Source of the DNA: Burkholderia sp. Bp8963
GTDB taxonomy: Bacteria > Pseudomonadota > Gammaproteobacteria > Burkholderiales > Burkholderiaceae
DNA length: 64,000 nucleotides
NCBI RefSeq assembly: GCF_003854275.1
Contig: NZ_QTQP01000005.1
Location: 124,001-188,000 of the forward strand
Direction of reading: 5' to 3'
Shown here: positions 8,333 to 17,656 of the stretch, piece by piece
How the letters are laid out: each line of letters begins with the position of its first letter
Position numbering within the stretch: the stretch's first letter is position 1
Position numbers and translations under genes: made by a program
Notes under the pieces: generated by a model
The model's database searches: none
The model's input: only the letters and a program-made list of their open reading frames with translations
Told to the model about the DNA's origin: nothing

Positions 8333-10600
8333 TCACTGGTAGAAGTTCAGCGTGACCATCGCCGAGCGGCCCGGCGCCCACGTCGCGTAGATCGGGTATG
8401 CGCTCGAGTAATACTTCTTGTCGAACAGGTTCTGCACGTTCAGTTGCAGATCCATCGTCTTGTTCACGCGCCACGTCGCGGCTGCGTCGAAGCGCGCGTA
8501 GCCGGGCGTCCACTTCTTGACGGTCGGCGACACCGACGCATAGGTCTTGCTCGCGACGGTCGCGCCCGCGCCGACGGTCAGCTTCGGCATCACGTCGTAG
8601 CTCGTCCACAGCGTGAAGTTGTGCTTCGGCACCATCACCATCGGCAGGCCCGACGCGCCGGGGTTGCCGGGGCCCGCGTCGGTCGTGATCGCGTTCAGGT
8701 ACGAGTAGCCGCCGAACACGCGCCACTTGTTCGTCACGTTGCCCGCGAAGCCGAGTTCGGCGCCGCGCACGCGCTGCGTGCCGGCGTTGATCACGTGACC
8801 GAGCCCGTCGCTCACGCGTGCGTTGGTCTTTTCGGTCTGGAACAGCGCGGACGTCAGCGACAGCCGCTCTTCGAGCACGTCCCACTTTGCGCCGATCTCG
8901 ATGTTGCGCGAGCGCTCGGGCGTCAGGTCCTGGTTGGTCACGGTGATCTGGTCGGTGCCGCCGCCAAGGCCCGCGTTCGAGCCCGGCGGGTTCGACGACG
9001 TGCCGTACGACGCGTACAGGCTCACGTTGTGCACCGGCTTGAACACGAGGCCGAACTGGTAGCTGAACAGGTTCGACGTGTTCGACAGGTCGGCGACGCC
9101 GGCCTGCTTCGCGGTGACGTCGTAGCGGTCGAAGCGCAGCCCTGCGTTGAACAGCCAGCGCTCGGACAGCTTCACCGTGTCGAACACGTACGCGGACACG
9201 GTGTCGGTGCGCGTGTTCGTCGTCGGCCCCGGGAAGCCCTTGTCGCCGTTCAGCACGATGCTGCCGGTCCACGGCATGTTCGGGTTCCAGCCGCCCGCGA
9301 GCGGCGTGCAGTTGCCCGCGACCGAGCACGGGCCGCCCGTGCGGATGCTGTTGCCGGCCGAGTCGGACACCAGATAGCCCTCGTAGCGGCTCTGCTCGTG
9401 ACTGAACTCGACGCCGGCCGTCATCGTGTGCTGCATGCCCAACAGGCTCGCGCGCCCGGTGACTTCGGTCTGGTTCGCGATGCTGTTGAGCGCGTACTTG
9501 CCGCTCTTCGCCTGCAGGCCAAGCAGGTTCGGGTTCGACGCGAGAATCTGCGGATTGGTCGCGACGTAGTCGAGCGTCGAGCGCCCGAACATCGTCGTGT
9601 TCTTCAGTTTCAGGTTGTCGTTGAAGCGGTGCTCGACGCGCACTTCGGCGGAATCGGTCTGCGTGTAGCGGTAGTCGCGCGTGTTCAGCCCGAAGAACTG
9701 GCCGCGGTCGGTCGGCACCGGCGTGCCGCCCGACGCGCGGAACGGCACGCTGAAGTCCGGCATGTCATAGCTGTTCAGGTGGTAGTAGCTGACCGTGACC
9801 GTGGTCGGCGTGTTCAGGCCGAACACCACCGACGGCGCGACGCCCCAGCGCTTGCTGTACACGTCGTTGCGGCCGGCCTGGTTCGCGTCGTGACCCATCA
9901 GGTTCAGCCGCACCGCGGTCGTGTCGTTGAGCTTGCGGTTCGCGTCGATCGTCGCGCGCTTGTAGCCGTCGGTGCCGAAGCCGATGCTGCCGTTGACGAA
10001 GTCGTCGTTCTGCGGCGTCTTCGTGACGATGTCGATGCTGCCGCCGACCGAGCCGCGGCCCGCGTACACCGAATCCGGGCCCTTCACCACGCTGATCTGC
10101 TCGACCGCGAAGGTCTCGCGGTTCTGCACGCCCGAGTCGCGCATCCCGTCGACGAAGATCGAGTTGCGCGATTCGAAGCCGCGAATCACCGGGCGGTCGG
10201 CCGACGGGTTCGCCGCCGCATCGCCGCCGAGGAACGTGATGCCGGGCACCGAGCGCAGCGCGTCGGCGAACGTCGTCACGTTCTTTTCCTTGATCAGCTG
10301 TTCGGGAATCACCGTGACCGAGCGCGGTGTGTCGAGCAGCGGCGCGGTGAACTTGTACGACGGCGAGCGCTTCGCCTGCATTTCGGACTCGGCGGACGAC
10401 CGGACTGCGATCGTCGGCAGCGTCGCGGGCGCGCCGTCGGCGGCGGCCGGTTGCGCGGCGGGCGTGGTGTTGCCGGAAGCCGCGGGCGCGGTGAGCCCCG
10501 CGGGCGCGGATTGCGCGGCGGCGAGGAGCGGGGTCAGGAAAGCGGAGCAATACAGCGCGGACACGAGGGTGCGCGGCCGCGTCTTGAACTGGGCAGGCAT
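8333..10600 (-). CDS. TonB-dependent catecholate-type siderophore receptor
   Basis: 755-residue outer-membrane receptor importing a ferric siderophore with TonB-ExbBD energy. The signal peptide (KTRPRTLVSALYCSAFLTPL then AAA-Q) argues for the start at 10600; an in-frame ATG at 10675 gives 25 more residues and has no ribosome site. The plug domain includes RSVTVIPEQLIKEKNVTTF, ADRPVIRGFESRNSIFVDG and ISVVKGPDSVYAGRGSVGGS. The beta-barrel ends in an aromatic strand (VTLNFYQ). There is no extra N-terminal FecA-like signalling domain. Plug motifs resemble Fiu-type receptors, but the ligand is unproven. A Fur-box-like site lies upstream. Confidence 0.93.
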   Translation of the reverse strand: MPAQFKTRPRTLVSALYCSAFLTPLLAAAQSAPAGLTAPAASGNTTPAAQPAAADGAPATLPTIAVRSSAESEMQAKRSPSYKFTAPLLDTPRSVTVIPEQLIKEKNVTTFADALRSVPGITFLGGDAAANPSADRPVIRGFESRNSIFVDGMRDSGVQNRETFAVEQISVVKGPDSVYAGRGSVGGSIDIVTKTPQNDDFVNGSIGFGTDGYKRATIDANRKLNDTTAVRLNLMGHDANQAGRNDVYSKRWGVAPSVVFGLNTPTTVTVSYYHLNSYDMPDFSVPFRASGGTPVPTDRGQFFGLNTRDYRYTQTDSAEVRVEHRFNDNLKLKNTTMFGRSTLDYVATNPQILASNPNLLGLQAKSGKYALNSIANQTEVTGRASLLGMQHTMTAGVEFSHEQSRYEGYLVSDSAGNSIRTGGPCSVAGNCTPLAGGWNPNMPWTGSIVLNGDKGFPGPTTNTRTDTVSAYVFDTVKLSERWLFNAGLRFDRYDVTAKQAGVADLSNTSNLFSYQFGLVFKPVHNVSLYASYGTSSNPPGSNAGLGGGTDQITVTNQDLTPERSRNIEIGAKWDVLEERLSLTSALFQTEKTNARVSDGLGHVINAGTQRVRGAELGFAGNVTNKWRVFGGYSYLNAITTDAGPGNPGASGLPMVMVPKHNFTLWTSYDVMPKLTVGAGATVASKTYASVSPTVKKWTPGYARFDAAATWRVNKTMDLQLNVQNLFDKKYYSSAYPIYATWAPGRSAMVTLNFYQ

Positions 10601-11010
10601 AGAGATGGCAGCGGAAGGTTCGGTGTTCGGGTGCGTGCTGGCGATGACGGCGGACGGGACGACGCCCGCGGTCATCTAGTGAAGTAATGTAAATGCTTAT
10701 GATTCGCGTTTGCTATCTCAATTGTAGGGATTGATGCGAAATATGTAAACACTTGAAGGGTTCTTGTACTGAATGGGTCAGGATGCGGGGCGAGCGGCGG
10801 GCGAGTGCAAAACGGCGTCATTGCCGGTCAACTGCGGCGCGCGTTCGACCTTGTCGAGCGGTTCCGGCGGCCCCCGCTGCACGTTGCGCCTTTGCATCGG
10901 GCGCAAGACCGCTTTCCATCGGCGGTTTCGCCCGCTACGGCGGCGACTCGATACACTTTCGTACCGATTGGACGGGGCCCCGGATGGCGCGGCCCGAGAA
11001 TGGAGACAGG
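10601..11010. other. Intergenic region between siderophore receptor and asparaginase
   Basis: Divergent promoter region. The AT-rich half near the receptor (10676-10760) carries the Fur-box-like site and a minus-strand TTGAGA. The half near the asparaginase is GC-rich; the asparaginase frame stays open through it, but the sequence is arginine-rich and shadow-like, so I treat it as non-coding. Confidence 0.5.
10689..10707 (-). promoter_or_regulatory. Fur-box-like operator of the siderophore receptor
   Basis: On the minus strand GCGAATCATAAGCATTTAC matches 13 of 19 positions of the Fur consensus GATAATGATAATCATTATC. It lies 89 bp upstream of the preferred start, as expected for an iron-repressed receptor. 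Regulation is inferred from the motif. Confidence 0.6.
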
Positions 11011-12075
11011 ATGGAAACGAATGGCGCAGCGGTCGTCACGTACCGTGGCAACTCGATCGAGAACACGCATGTCGCGCACGTAGCAGTGGTGGATGCCGGC
11101 GGCAGGCTGCTGTATCGGTTCGGCGACCCGTTCCGGATGACGCTCGCGCGATCGGCGGCCAAGCCCGCGCAGGCGTTGTCCGTAATCGAGACGGGCGGCC
11201 CCGACCGGTTCGAGTTCGATGAAGCGGATGTCGCGCTGATGTGCGCGTCGCACAGCAGCGAAGACCGGCATATCGAGCGGACCCGGGCGATGCTGTCGAA
11301 GGTGCATGCGCAGGAATCCGACCTCCGCTGCGGCGGGCACGCGCCGCTGTCCGACGCGGTGTACCGGTCATGGATCAAGCGCGACTACAGCCCGACCGGC
11401 GTCTGCAGCAATTGCTCGGGAAAGCACGTCGGCATGCTGGCCGGCGCGCAGGCGATCGGCGCCGCGATCGATGACTACCATCTGCCGGACCATCCGATGC
11501 AGATGCGGGTAAAGCGCGTCGTAGCCGAAGCGTGCGGGCTGCGTGAAGACGAAGTCGAATGGGCGATCGACGGCTGCAACCTGCCGACGCCCGCGTTTGC
11601 GCTCGATCGCCTGGCTCGCCTCTACGCGAGCCTCGCCGATGGCGCGGACGCGGTGGAAGCCGGCAACGCCGAACGATCCGCGCGTGTCCGTGCACTCGCG
11701 CGCCTGCATCACGCGATGACGCGGCACCCCGAGATGGTTGCCGGCGACGGCAGGTATTGCACGGTGCTGATGCGGGCCTTCGACGGGCAAGTCGTCGGCA
11801 AGCTCGGCGCGGATGCGTGCTACGGGCTCGGCGTGCGCGCGTCCGATGATACGCGGCGCCTCGGCGCCGACGGCGCGCTCGGCATCTCGGTGAAGGTCGA
11901 GGACGGCAACATCGACGTGCTGTACATGATCGTCAGCGAACTGCTCGAGCGGCTGCAGATCGGCACCGCCGGGCAGCGCAAGCAGCTGGCCGCGTTCCAT
12001 CGGCCGCCGATGCTGAACACGCAGAACGTCGAGATCGGTCACGTGACGTTCCCGTTCGAGCTGCGGCAGGGGTGA
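11011..12075 (+). CDS. L-asparaginase, Rhizobium etli ReAV type
   Basis: 354-residue protein predicted to hydrolyse L-asparagine to aspartate and ammonia. It belongs to the structurally distinct rhizobial asparaginase family, not the E. coli AnsA/AnsB fold. Visible residues fit that family: Ser48 and Lys51 in ARSAAKPAQAL, Ser80 in MCASHSS, Cys135 and Lys138 in CSNCSGKHVGML, and Cys189 in DGCNLP. From memory, the equivalents in ReAV form the catalytic Ser-Lys pairs and metal site; the second catalytic Lys is probably Lys264. Start chosen for the GGAGA ribosome site. It sits near aspA and ansP, giving a complete asparagine-use locus. Convergent with the LysR gene. Confidence 0.88.
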   Translation: METNGAAVVTYRGNSIENTHVAHVAVVDAGGRLLYRFGDPFRMTLARSAAKPAQALSVIETGGPDRFEFDEADVALMCASHSSEDRHIERTRAMLSKVHAQESDLRCGGHAPLSDAVYRSWIKRDYSPTGVCSNCSGKHVGMLAGAQAIGAAIDDYHLPDHPMQMRVKRVVAEACGLREDEVEWAIDGCNLPTPAFALDRLARLYASLADGADAVEAGNAERSARVRALARLHHAMTRHPEMVAGDGRYCTVLMRAFDGQVVGKLGADACYGLGVRASDDTRRLGADGALGISVKVEDGNIDVLYMIVSELLERLQIGTAGQRKQLAAFHRPPMLNTQNVEIGHVTFPFELRQG

Positions 12076-12091
12076 CCGGCGGCGCCGGCGC

Positions 12092-13072
12092 TCAACGCTG
12101 GCCGCTGTCGCCGCGAATCTTCTGCATTTCCACCTCGGACCACTCGCCGATGTGCGCGAGGTGTTCCGCCAGGAACTCCCTCAATACCCGCAGTTTCGCC
12201 GAGCTGCGCCGGTTCGCCAGATACGCCATGTAGATGAAGTCGCCGGTCAGCTTGTTCTGCAGCCGGTAGCGGGGCAGCACGGCCTCGAGCCGGCCGCTTG
12301 CCAGCAAATCGCGCACCAGCCAGATCTCGAATTCCGCGATGCCGAGCCCCGCGCAGGTGGCCTCGAGCAGCAGTTCCGAGTGATCCGACACGAGGTTGCC
12401 GGCCGGCAGGATGCTGTGCCGCGTGTCGTCATCGACCAGCTCCCAGCGCGGGTCGCCCTCAGGATGGACGTAGCGCAGGCAATTGTGGTGCGCGAGCGCG
12501 TCCGGCGTGGCCGGCCGGCCGCAGCGGTCGAGATAGGCGGGCGCCGCGCACAGGATGCTGTCGTTGCGCGACAGCCGCTGGACGATCAGGTTGTCGAGGT
12601 AGTTCTCGCCCTCGTGGATGTCGAGGTCGAAACCGCCGGCCACCAGATCGTTGTGGTTGTCGGTCAGCCGGACGTCGAGCTGGATCGTCGGATAGCGCGC
12701 GAGAAACGGCGCGACCAGCGGCGCGAGGTAGCGCCGGCCGAACCCGACCGGCGCCGTGAGCTTAAGCGGCCCGCTCGGCTGTGCATTCAGTTCGGCGACG
12801 ACGCGCAGCGTGTCGTCGAGATCCGCGATCAGCGTGACGGCCCGTTCGTGATAGATGCTGCCGGCTTCGGTCAGCGTCACGCTATGCGTGGACCGGTACA
12901 GCAGCGGCACGCCGAGCACCTCTTCGATGGCCGACACCTTGCGCGCGACCGTGGACGTCGACACGTGCATCTCCTTCGCAACGGCCGAAAAGCTGCCTGT
13001 TTCGACGACGCGCACGAACGCGCGCATCGCGCCCAGGTGATCGACGCCCGTCTCTCTTGCTCCCTTTCTCAT
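12092..13072 (-). CDS. LysR-family regulator of the asparagine locus
   Basis: 326-residue LysR-type regulator. The N-terminal winged helix-turn-helix shows MRAFVRVVETGSFSAVAKEM and STSTVARKVSAIEEVLG; the effector domain covers about residues 110-320. It reads away from aspA and towards the asparaginase stop, between two parts of an asparagine/aspartate locus, so it likely senses one of these compounds (inference). The start is uncertain: the chosen ATG (MRKGARETG) follows GGGATGAATGGCGG. A longer frame to 13189 exists, and MRAF lies ~15 codons inside. The DNA encoding the extension has an imperfect GCTTTTCATC repeat. Confidence 0.87.
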   Translation of the reverse strand: MRKGARETGVDHLGAMRAFVRVVETGSFSAVAKEMHVSTSTVARKVSAIEEVLGVPLLYRSTHSVTLTEAGSIYHERAVTLIADLDDTLRVVAELNAQPSGPLKLTAPVGFGRRYLAPLVAPFLARYPTIQLDVRLTDNHNDLVAGGFDLDIHEGENYLDNLIVQRLSRNDSILCAAPAYLDRCGRPATPDALAHHNCLRYVHPEGDPRWELVDDDTRHSILPAGNLVSDHSELLLEATCAGLGIAEFEIWLVRDLLASGRLEAVLPRYRLQNKLTGDFIYMAYLANRRSSAKLRVLREFLAEHLAHIGEWSEVEMQKIRGDSGQR

Positions 13073-13323
13073 CCGCCATTCATCCCGCTTTTCATCGCGC
13101 TTTTCATCACTGTCTCGCCGTCTTGGTGTTGCGTCAGACGCAAAACAACTTTCGATATTACAGAAACAAGGTTCTATTTGCAAAGGCATAGAATGCGAAC
13201 GCGTCGCTCAGGCGACAGAGGAGACAGGTGAGCGAAGCCCGGCCTTGCGTCGCGGCGCACGAGGCGACGGCTTCACCGGGGTCGGCTGCGGCCGGCGGCA
13301 CGAGACAATTCTGGAGAGACACG

Positions 13324-14730
13324 ATGGCAGGCAACGACTTCCGCGTCGAAACCGATCTATTAGGTAAACGAAATATTCCGGCAGATGCCTACTACGGTGT
13401 TCATACGCTGCGCGCGAAGGAGAACTTCGACATCACCGGCCGCAGCATCGCGTCGTTCCCGTATCTGATCATTGCGCTCGCGGCGGTGAAGGAGGCCGCG
13501 GCCGAAGCGAACTGCGAACTCGGGCTGCTGCCGCACGCGTACCGGGACGCGATCGCCGCCGCGTGCGTCGAGATCCGCGAAGGGCATCTGCACGACCAGT
13601 TCGTCGTCGACATCATCCAGGGCGGCGCGGGCACGTCGACCAACATGAATGCGAACGAGGTGATCTGCAACCGCGCGCTGGAAATCATGGGCCATGCGCG
13701 CGGCGAGTACGAATATCTGCACCCGAACGAACATGTGAATCTCGCGCAGAGCACGAACGACGTCTATCCGACGGCGATCCGGATCGCGACCTGCTTCGCG
13801 ATCGAGCATCTTCTGGAGGCGATGTTCTGCCTGCGCGACGCGTTCGGCGAAAAAGCCGAGGAATTCGCGGGCCTGCTGAAGCTCGGGCGCACGCAGTTGC
13901 AGGATGCCGTGCCGATGACGCTCGGCCAGGAGTTCTCGACGTATGCGGTGATGCTGACGGAGGATATCGCGCGCCTGCAGGAGGCGAGTGCGCTGATTCG
14001 CGAGATCAATCTCGGCGCGACCGCGATCGGCACGGGGATCACCGCGCATCCGCAGTACGCGGAAAAGGCGCTCGTGGCGTTGCGGCGCATTACCGGCATC
14101 GAGCTGAGCACGGCGCCGAACCTGATCGAAGCGACGCAGGATTGCGGCGCATTCGTGCAGATATCCGGCGTGCTGAAGCGGATCGCGGTCAAGCTGTCGA
14201 AGACCTGCAACGACCTGCGGCTCCTGTCGAGCGGCCCGCGCGCCGGGTTCGGTGAAATCAACCTGCCGCCGATGCAGGCCGGGTCGTCGATCATGCCCGG
14301 CAAGGTGAATCCGGTGATTCCGGAAGTCGTGAACCAGGTCGCGTTCGAGGTGTTCGGCAACGACCTGACGGTGACCTTCGCGGCCGAAGCCGGCCAGCTC
14401 CAGCTCAACGCGTTCGAGCCCGTGATCGCGAGCGCGCTGTTCCGCAGCTTCAGCCATCTGACCGCGGCGTGCGTGACCCTTGCCGACAAGTGCGTGAGCG
14501 GTATCACCGCGAACGCCGACCGGCTGCGCGAAACGATGGAGCAATCGGTCGCGCTCGCGACCGCGCTCAATCCGTACATCGGCTACAAGAACGCGACCTC
14601 GGTGGCCGCCGAGGCGCACGCGAGCGGCAAGACCGTCAGGGAAGTCGTGCTGGGCCGCCAGCTGATGACCGATGCGCAGCTCGACGACGCGTTGCGGCCC
14701 GAAGCGTTGATCCAGCCTCGCGTCTATTGA
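13324..14730 (+). CDS. aspA: Aspartate ammonia-lyase (aspartase)
   Basis: 468-residue cytosolic enzyme that deaminates L-aspartate to fumarate and ammonia. It shows the fumarase/aspartase superfamily blocks: AGTSTNMNANEVICNRA, PNEHVNLAQSTNDVYPTA and the mobile active-site loop AGSSIMPGKVNPVIPEV. Length is normal for AspA. The start has a GGAGAG ribosome site 6-7 bp upstream; the frame stays open further upstream but with an unrelated leader. It converts the asparaginase product into a TCA intermediate. The asparagine permease gene follows 135 bp downstream, with a strong hairpin between. Confidence 0.95.
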   Translation: MAGNDFRVETDLLGKRNIPADAYYGVHTLRAKENFDITGRSIASFPYLIIALAAVKEAAAEANCELGLLPHAYRDAIAAACVEIREGHLHDQFVVDIIQGGAGTSTNMNANEVICNRALEIMGHARGEYEYLHPNEHVNLAQSTNDVYPTAIRIATCFAIEHLLEAMFCLRDAFGEKAEEFAGLLKLGRTQLQDAVPMTLGQEFSTYAVMLTEDIARLQEASALIREINLGATAIGTGITAHPQYAEKALVALRRITGIELSTAPNLIEATQDCGAFVQISGVLKRIAVKLSKTCNDLRLLSSGPRAGFGEINLPPMQAGSSIMPGKVNPVIPEVVNQVAFEVFGNDLTVTFAAEAGQLQLNAFEPVIASALFRSFSHLTAACVTLADKCVSGITANADRLRETMEQSVALATALNPYIGYKNATSVAAEAHASGKTVREVVLGRQLMTDAQLDDALRPEALIQPRVY

Positions 14731-14764
14731 ACGCAGCGAGAACGCCGCGCGAACGCCTCGATGG

Positions 14765-14795
14765 GGCGGCGCCGGCGCTCGCAGCCGGCGCCGCC
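14765..14795. repeat. 12-bp stem hairpin between aspA and ansP
   Basis: Perfect inverted repeat GGCGGCGCCGGC / GCCGGCGCCGCC with a 7-nt loop, 35 bp after the aspA stop. No U-tract follows (GCGTGCGG), so it may protect or attenuate the aspA mRNA rather than fully terminate it (inference). Confidence 0.75.
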
Positions 14796-14865
14796 GCGTG
14801 CGGCCGACCCTTTCAGCGCTTCCCCCGGAAGCGCGACAGATCACAAATCAAATCGGAGACTCACG

Positions 14866-16365
14866 ATGAACTACGCCAGCGAGCGCCCGGCTGATACAGC
14901 CAGCGGCGCGGATGCCTGTCATGCCGACCCGGACGCGCGGTTCGCGTCCCACGAAAGCGGTTACGCGAAGCATTTGAAGCCGAGACATGTGCAGATGATC
15001 GCGATGGGCGGCGCGATCGGGACCGGGCTGTTCCTCGGCGCCGGCGGTCGTCTGCAGCACGCGGGGCCCGCACTGGCGGTCGTGTATCTGGTCTGCGGCA
15101 TATTCGCGTTCCTGATCATGCGCGCGCTCGGCGAACTCGTGATGCATCGACCGGCCAGCGGAAGCTTCGTGTCGTATGCGCGGGAGTTCATGGGCGAACG
15201 CGCGTCGTTCGTCGCCGGCTGGATGTACTACCTGAACTGGGCGACCACCGGCATCGTCGACATCACCGCGGTCGCGATCTACATGAAGTACTGGGCCGCG
15301 TTCTCGGACGTGCCGCAGTGGGTGTTCGCGCTCGGCGCGCTCGCGATCGTGTCGACGATGAACATGATCGGCGTGAAGGTGTTCGGCGAAATGGAATTCT
15401 GGTTCTCGCTCGTCAAGGTCGGCGCGCTGAGCGTGTTCCTGCTCGTCGGCACGGTGTTCCTCGCGAGCGGCCATCCGGTCGCCGGACACGCGCCGGGGCT
15501 CCACCTGATCGCCGAGAGCGGCGGGATCTTCCCGCACGGCATCCTGCCGGCGGTGCTGATCGTGCAGGGCGTCGTGTTCGCGTATGCGAGCATCGAGCTC
15601 GTCGGCGTGGCGGCGGGCGAGACCGCCGATGCGCGCAAGGTGCTGCCGAAGGCGATCAACAGCGTGATGTGGCGCATCGCGCTGTTCTACGTGGGCTCGG
15701 TGGTGCTGCTGATCACGCTGCTGCCGTGGACTGCGTACAGCGCGCACGAAAGCCCGTTCGTGACGTTCTTCGGCAAGCTCGGCGTGCCGTACGTCGGCAC
15801 CGTGATGAACGTCGTGGTGCTGACGGCGGCGCTGTCGAGCCTGAACTCCGGACTCTATTCGACGGGGCGCGTGCTGCGTTCGCTCGCGATGGGCGGGTCC
15901 GCGCCGCGGTTCGTGGCGCGGATGAACGCACGCGGCGTGCCGTATGGCGGGATCCTGATCACGGTCGCGATCAACGCGATCGGCGTGCCGCTGAACTACA
16001 TCGTGCCGGCGCAGGCGTTCGAGATCGTGCTGAACATGGCATCGCTCGGCATCATCGCGACGTGGGGCTTCATCGTGATGTGCCAGATCCTGTTCCGGCG
16101 CAAGGTCAACCGCGGCGAGCTGAACGACGTACCGTTCCGGATGCCCGGCGCGCCGTTCACGTCGTGGCTCACGCTTGCGTTCCTGCTCGGCGTGCTGGTG
16201 CTGATGGCGTTCGACTACCCGGGCGGCACATGGACCATCGCGATGATTCCGGTCGTCGCGCTCGCGCTGACGGTCGGCTGGCATCTCGCGAAGCGCGGTG
16301 CGGCACGCGCGTCTGCGCCCGCGGTGACGGGCCAGCCGATGGTTGATCAGGCGAACAACGCGTGA
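14866..16365 (+). CDS. ansP: Amino-acid permease, probable L-asparagine permease
   Basis: 499-residue inner-membrane proton symporter of the amino acid-polyamine-organocation (APC) superfamily, with about 12 hydrophobic segments. The N-terminal tail leads into the family signature [20 protein letters not shown], followed by [20 protein letters not shown] and [20 protein letters not shown]. These resemble GabP/AnsP-type permeases. Substrate is inferred from neighbours (asparaginase, aspartase). The start has a GGAG ribosome site and ACG spacer. A Pro/Gly-rich upstream extension in frame is rejected. Confidence 0.88.
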   Translation: MNYASERPADTASGADACHADPDARFASHESGYAKHLKPRHVQMIAMGGAIGTGLFLGAGGRLQHAGPALAVVYLVCGIFAFLIMRALGELVMHRPASGSFVSYAREFMGERASFVAGWMYYLNWATTGIVDITAVAIYMKYWAAFSDVPQWVFALGALAIVSTMNMIGVKVFGEMEFWFSLVKVGALSVFLLVGTVFLASGHPVAGHAPGLHLIAESGGIFPHGILPAVLIVQGVVFAYASIELVGVAAGETADARKVLPKAINSVMWRIALFYVGSVVLLITLLPWTAYSAHESPFVTFFGKLGVPYVGTVMNVVVLTAALSSLNSGLYSTGRVLRSLAMGGSAPRFVARMNARGVPYGGILITVAINAIGVPLNYIVPAQAFEIVLNMASLGIIATWGFIVMCQILFRRKVNRGELNDVPFRMPGAPFTSWLTLAFLLGVLVLMAFDYPGGTWTIAMIPVVALALTVGWHLAKRGAARASAPAVTGQPMVDQANNA

Positions 16366-16422
16366 GGGTGTGAGGTTGGGCGCGGGGCACGCGAGTTACG
16401 AGCGTCACGCGTGTCGTGTGTG

Positions 16423-17112
16423 TTACGCGGCGCGGTCCAGCCCCGCGCGTTCGCCGAGCCACCGGCTGAAGTCGCCGATCATATCGGCGCTCAGTTCGTG
16501 TCCGGCCGGATACAGCCGCGTGTCGTGCGCGACGCCGAGCGCGGCGAGTTTCGCGTCGGCGGCCTCGGCCCACGAGACGGGCAGCTTGTCGTCGGCGCGG
16601 CCGTGCACGATCAGCGCATGCAGCGCGCGGAGCGCATCGCGCGGCGCGATCAGCGGATCGATCTCCGGGAGGATGCGTCCGCACAGCACGGCGAACCCGA
16701 CGACGTCAGCCGGCGACGTGAGGCCGACGCTCGCGCTCATGATGCCGCCCTGGCTGAAGCCGGCAATCACGGTCGGCAGCGGCGCCGCGCCGTCGCGTTC
16801 GCGCAGCGCGCGCACCAGCGCGAGCAGCTTCGTGCGGCTCGCCTCCGCGTGCGCTGCGTCGATCTCCGGGCCGTTCAGGCCGAAGCGCACCGGAAACCAC
16901 GCGTACTGGCCGGGCCCGAACGTAAGCGGGCCACGCACAAACGCGACTTCGATACGCGGATCGAGCGCGTCGGCCAGCGCCAGCAGGTTGGTTTCGTTTC
17001 CGCCGACGCCATGCAGCAGCAGGAGGCGGGCCGCCGGTGCGGCGCTTGCCGGGTGCAGGCGGTAGGCCAGGCCGGATACGGGGTCGTCGGTCAGGGGCAG
17101 GACGTCGGTCAT
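16423..17112 (-). CDS. Alpha/beta-hydrolase, phospholipase/carboxylesterase family
   Basis: 229-residue cytosolic serine esterase. It shows LLLLHGVGGNETNLL (oxyanion region) and the nucleophile elbow IAGFSQGGIMSA (Ser120). The acid is in VHGRADDKLP (Asp174 or 175) and the catalytic His205 is in YPAGHELSADM. This is the YpfH/acyl-protein-thioesterase-like group; the physiological ester is unknown. It is convergent with ansP, and no other gene follows it in operon. Confidence 0.9.
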   Translation of the reverse strand: MTDVLPLTDDPVSGLAYRLHPASAAPAARLLLLHGVGGNETNLLALADALDPRIEVAFVRGPLTFGPGQYAWFPVRFGLNGPEIDAAHAEASRTKLLALVRALRERDGAAPLPTVIAGFSQGGIMSASVGLTSPADVVGFAVLCGRILPEIDPLIAPRDALRALHALIVHGRADDKLPVSWAEAADAKLAALGVAHDTRLYPAGHELSADMIGDFSRWLGERAGLDRAA

Positions 17113-17328
17113 CGCGGGGTTCCATCAGGGCTGGGCGGGAGGTTACAGTCTATGACGTTGTTGGGAGAACATGAATCGCTGGTTCGCGATTGACTATTTC
17201 CTCACTGGAATGAATGTTCGCATGGCGAATCCATGTACATCGCCCCGGGTCACTATCCGGGAACGACACCAACATCGCGGATCTCTGGTGCAATACATGC
17301 TTGTTGTCGATACGTTGAAGGGGCATCG

Positions 17329-17550
17329 ATGCATATCGCCAAGGTGTTCGAGGATGATGGGGCGCAAACCGTGCGGCTGCCGAAGGATTTCCGCTTTGAG
17401 GCGACTGAGGTCCGGATCCGCCGGCATGGCGCGGCGATGATCCTGGAGCCCTTGTCGCAGAACTGGGCATGGTTGACTCCCCTGATCGGCTCCGTCGATG
17501 CCGACTTCGAAGCAGCTGCAGTTGAGCAGCCGACTGAGCAGGATCATTAG
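17329..17550 (+). CDS. vapB: VapB-type antitoxin (AbrB/SpoVT fold)
   Basis: 73-residue protein. The N-terminal half (MHIAKVFEDDGAQTVRLPKD) fits a swapped-hairpin AbrB-like DNA-binding domain, and the C-terminal half (EPLSQNWAWLTPLIG, DADFEAA) resembles the toxin-binding tail of VapB antitoxins. The start has an AAGGGG ribosome site; a longer frame from 17233 looks non-coding. A toxin gene would be expected immediately downstream, and a truncated VapC-like frame is found there. The stretch has lower GC than its surroundings, consistent with acquired DNA. Confidence 0.78.
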   Translation: MHIAKVFEDDGAQTVRLPKDFRFEATEVRIRRHGAAMILEPLSQNWAWLTPLIGSVDADFEAAAVEQPTEQDH

Positions 17551-17566
17551 GACAGCATGTGCTCGA

Positions 17567-17656
17567 ATGAATCTCCTGCTGGACGACAATGCAGCGATCG
17601 CAATCCTGACGAATACGCCAATCATGCTTCGACGCGCATCCGACATCGGCGAATGA
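17567..17656 (+). pseudogene. Truncated VapC-like PIN toxin remnant
   Basis: 29-codon frame 17 bp after the antitoxin: MNLLLDDNAAIAILTNTP then MLRRASDIGE and a stop. The opening matches the start of VapC toxins (LLDTNxxIxxL, with the first catalytic Asp). The remaining PIN-domain acids are absent and no continuation is visible in another frame. I read this as a decayed toxin. The match is short, so it could be chance. Confidence 0.55.

Noticed and set aside
10753..11010. N-terminal extension of the asparaginase
   Set aside because: The extension is Arg/Ala-rich, and starting at METNG places Ser48, Lys51 and Cys135 at the numbers known for the ReAV family and follows a GGAGA site.
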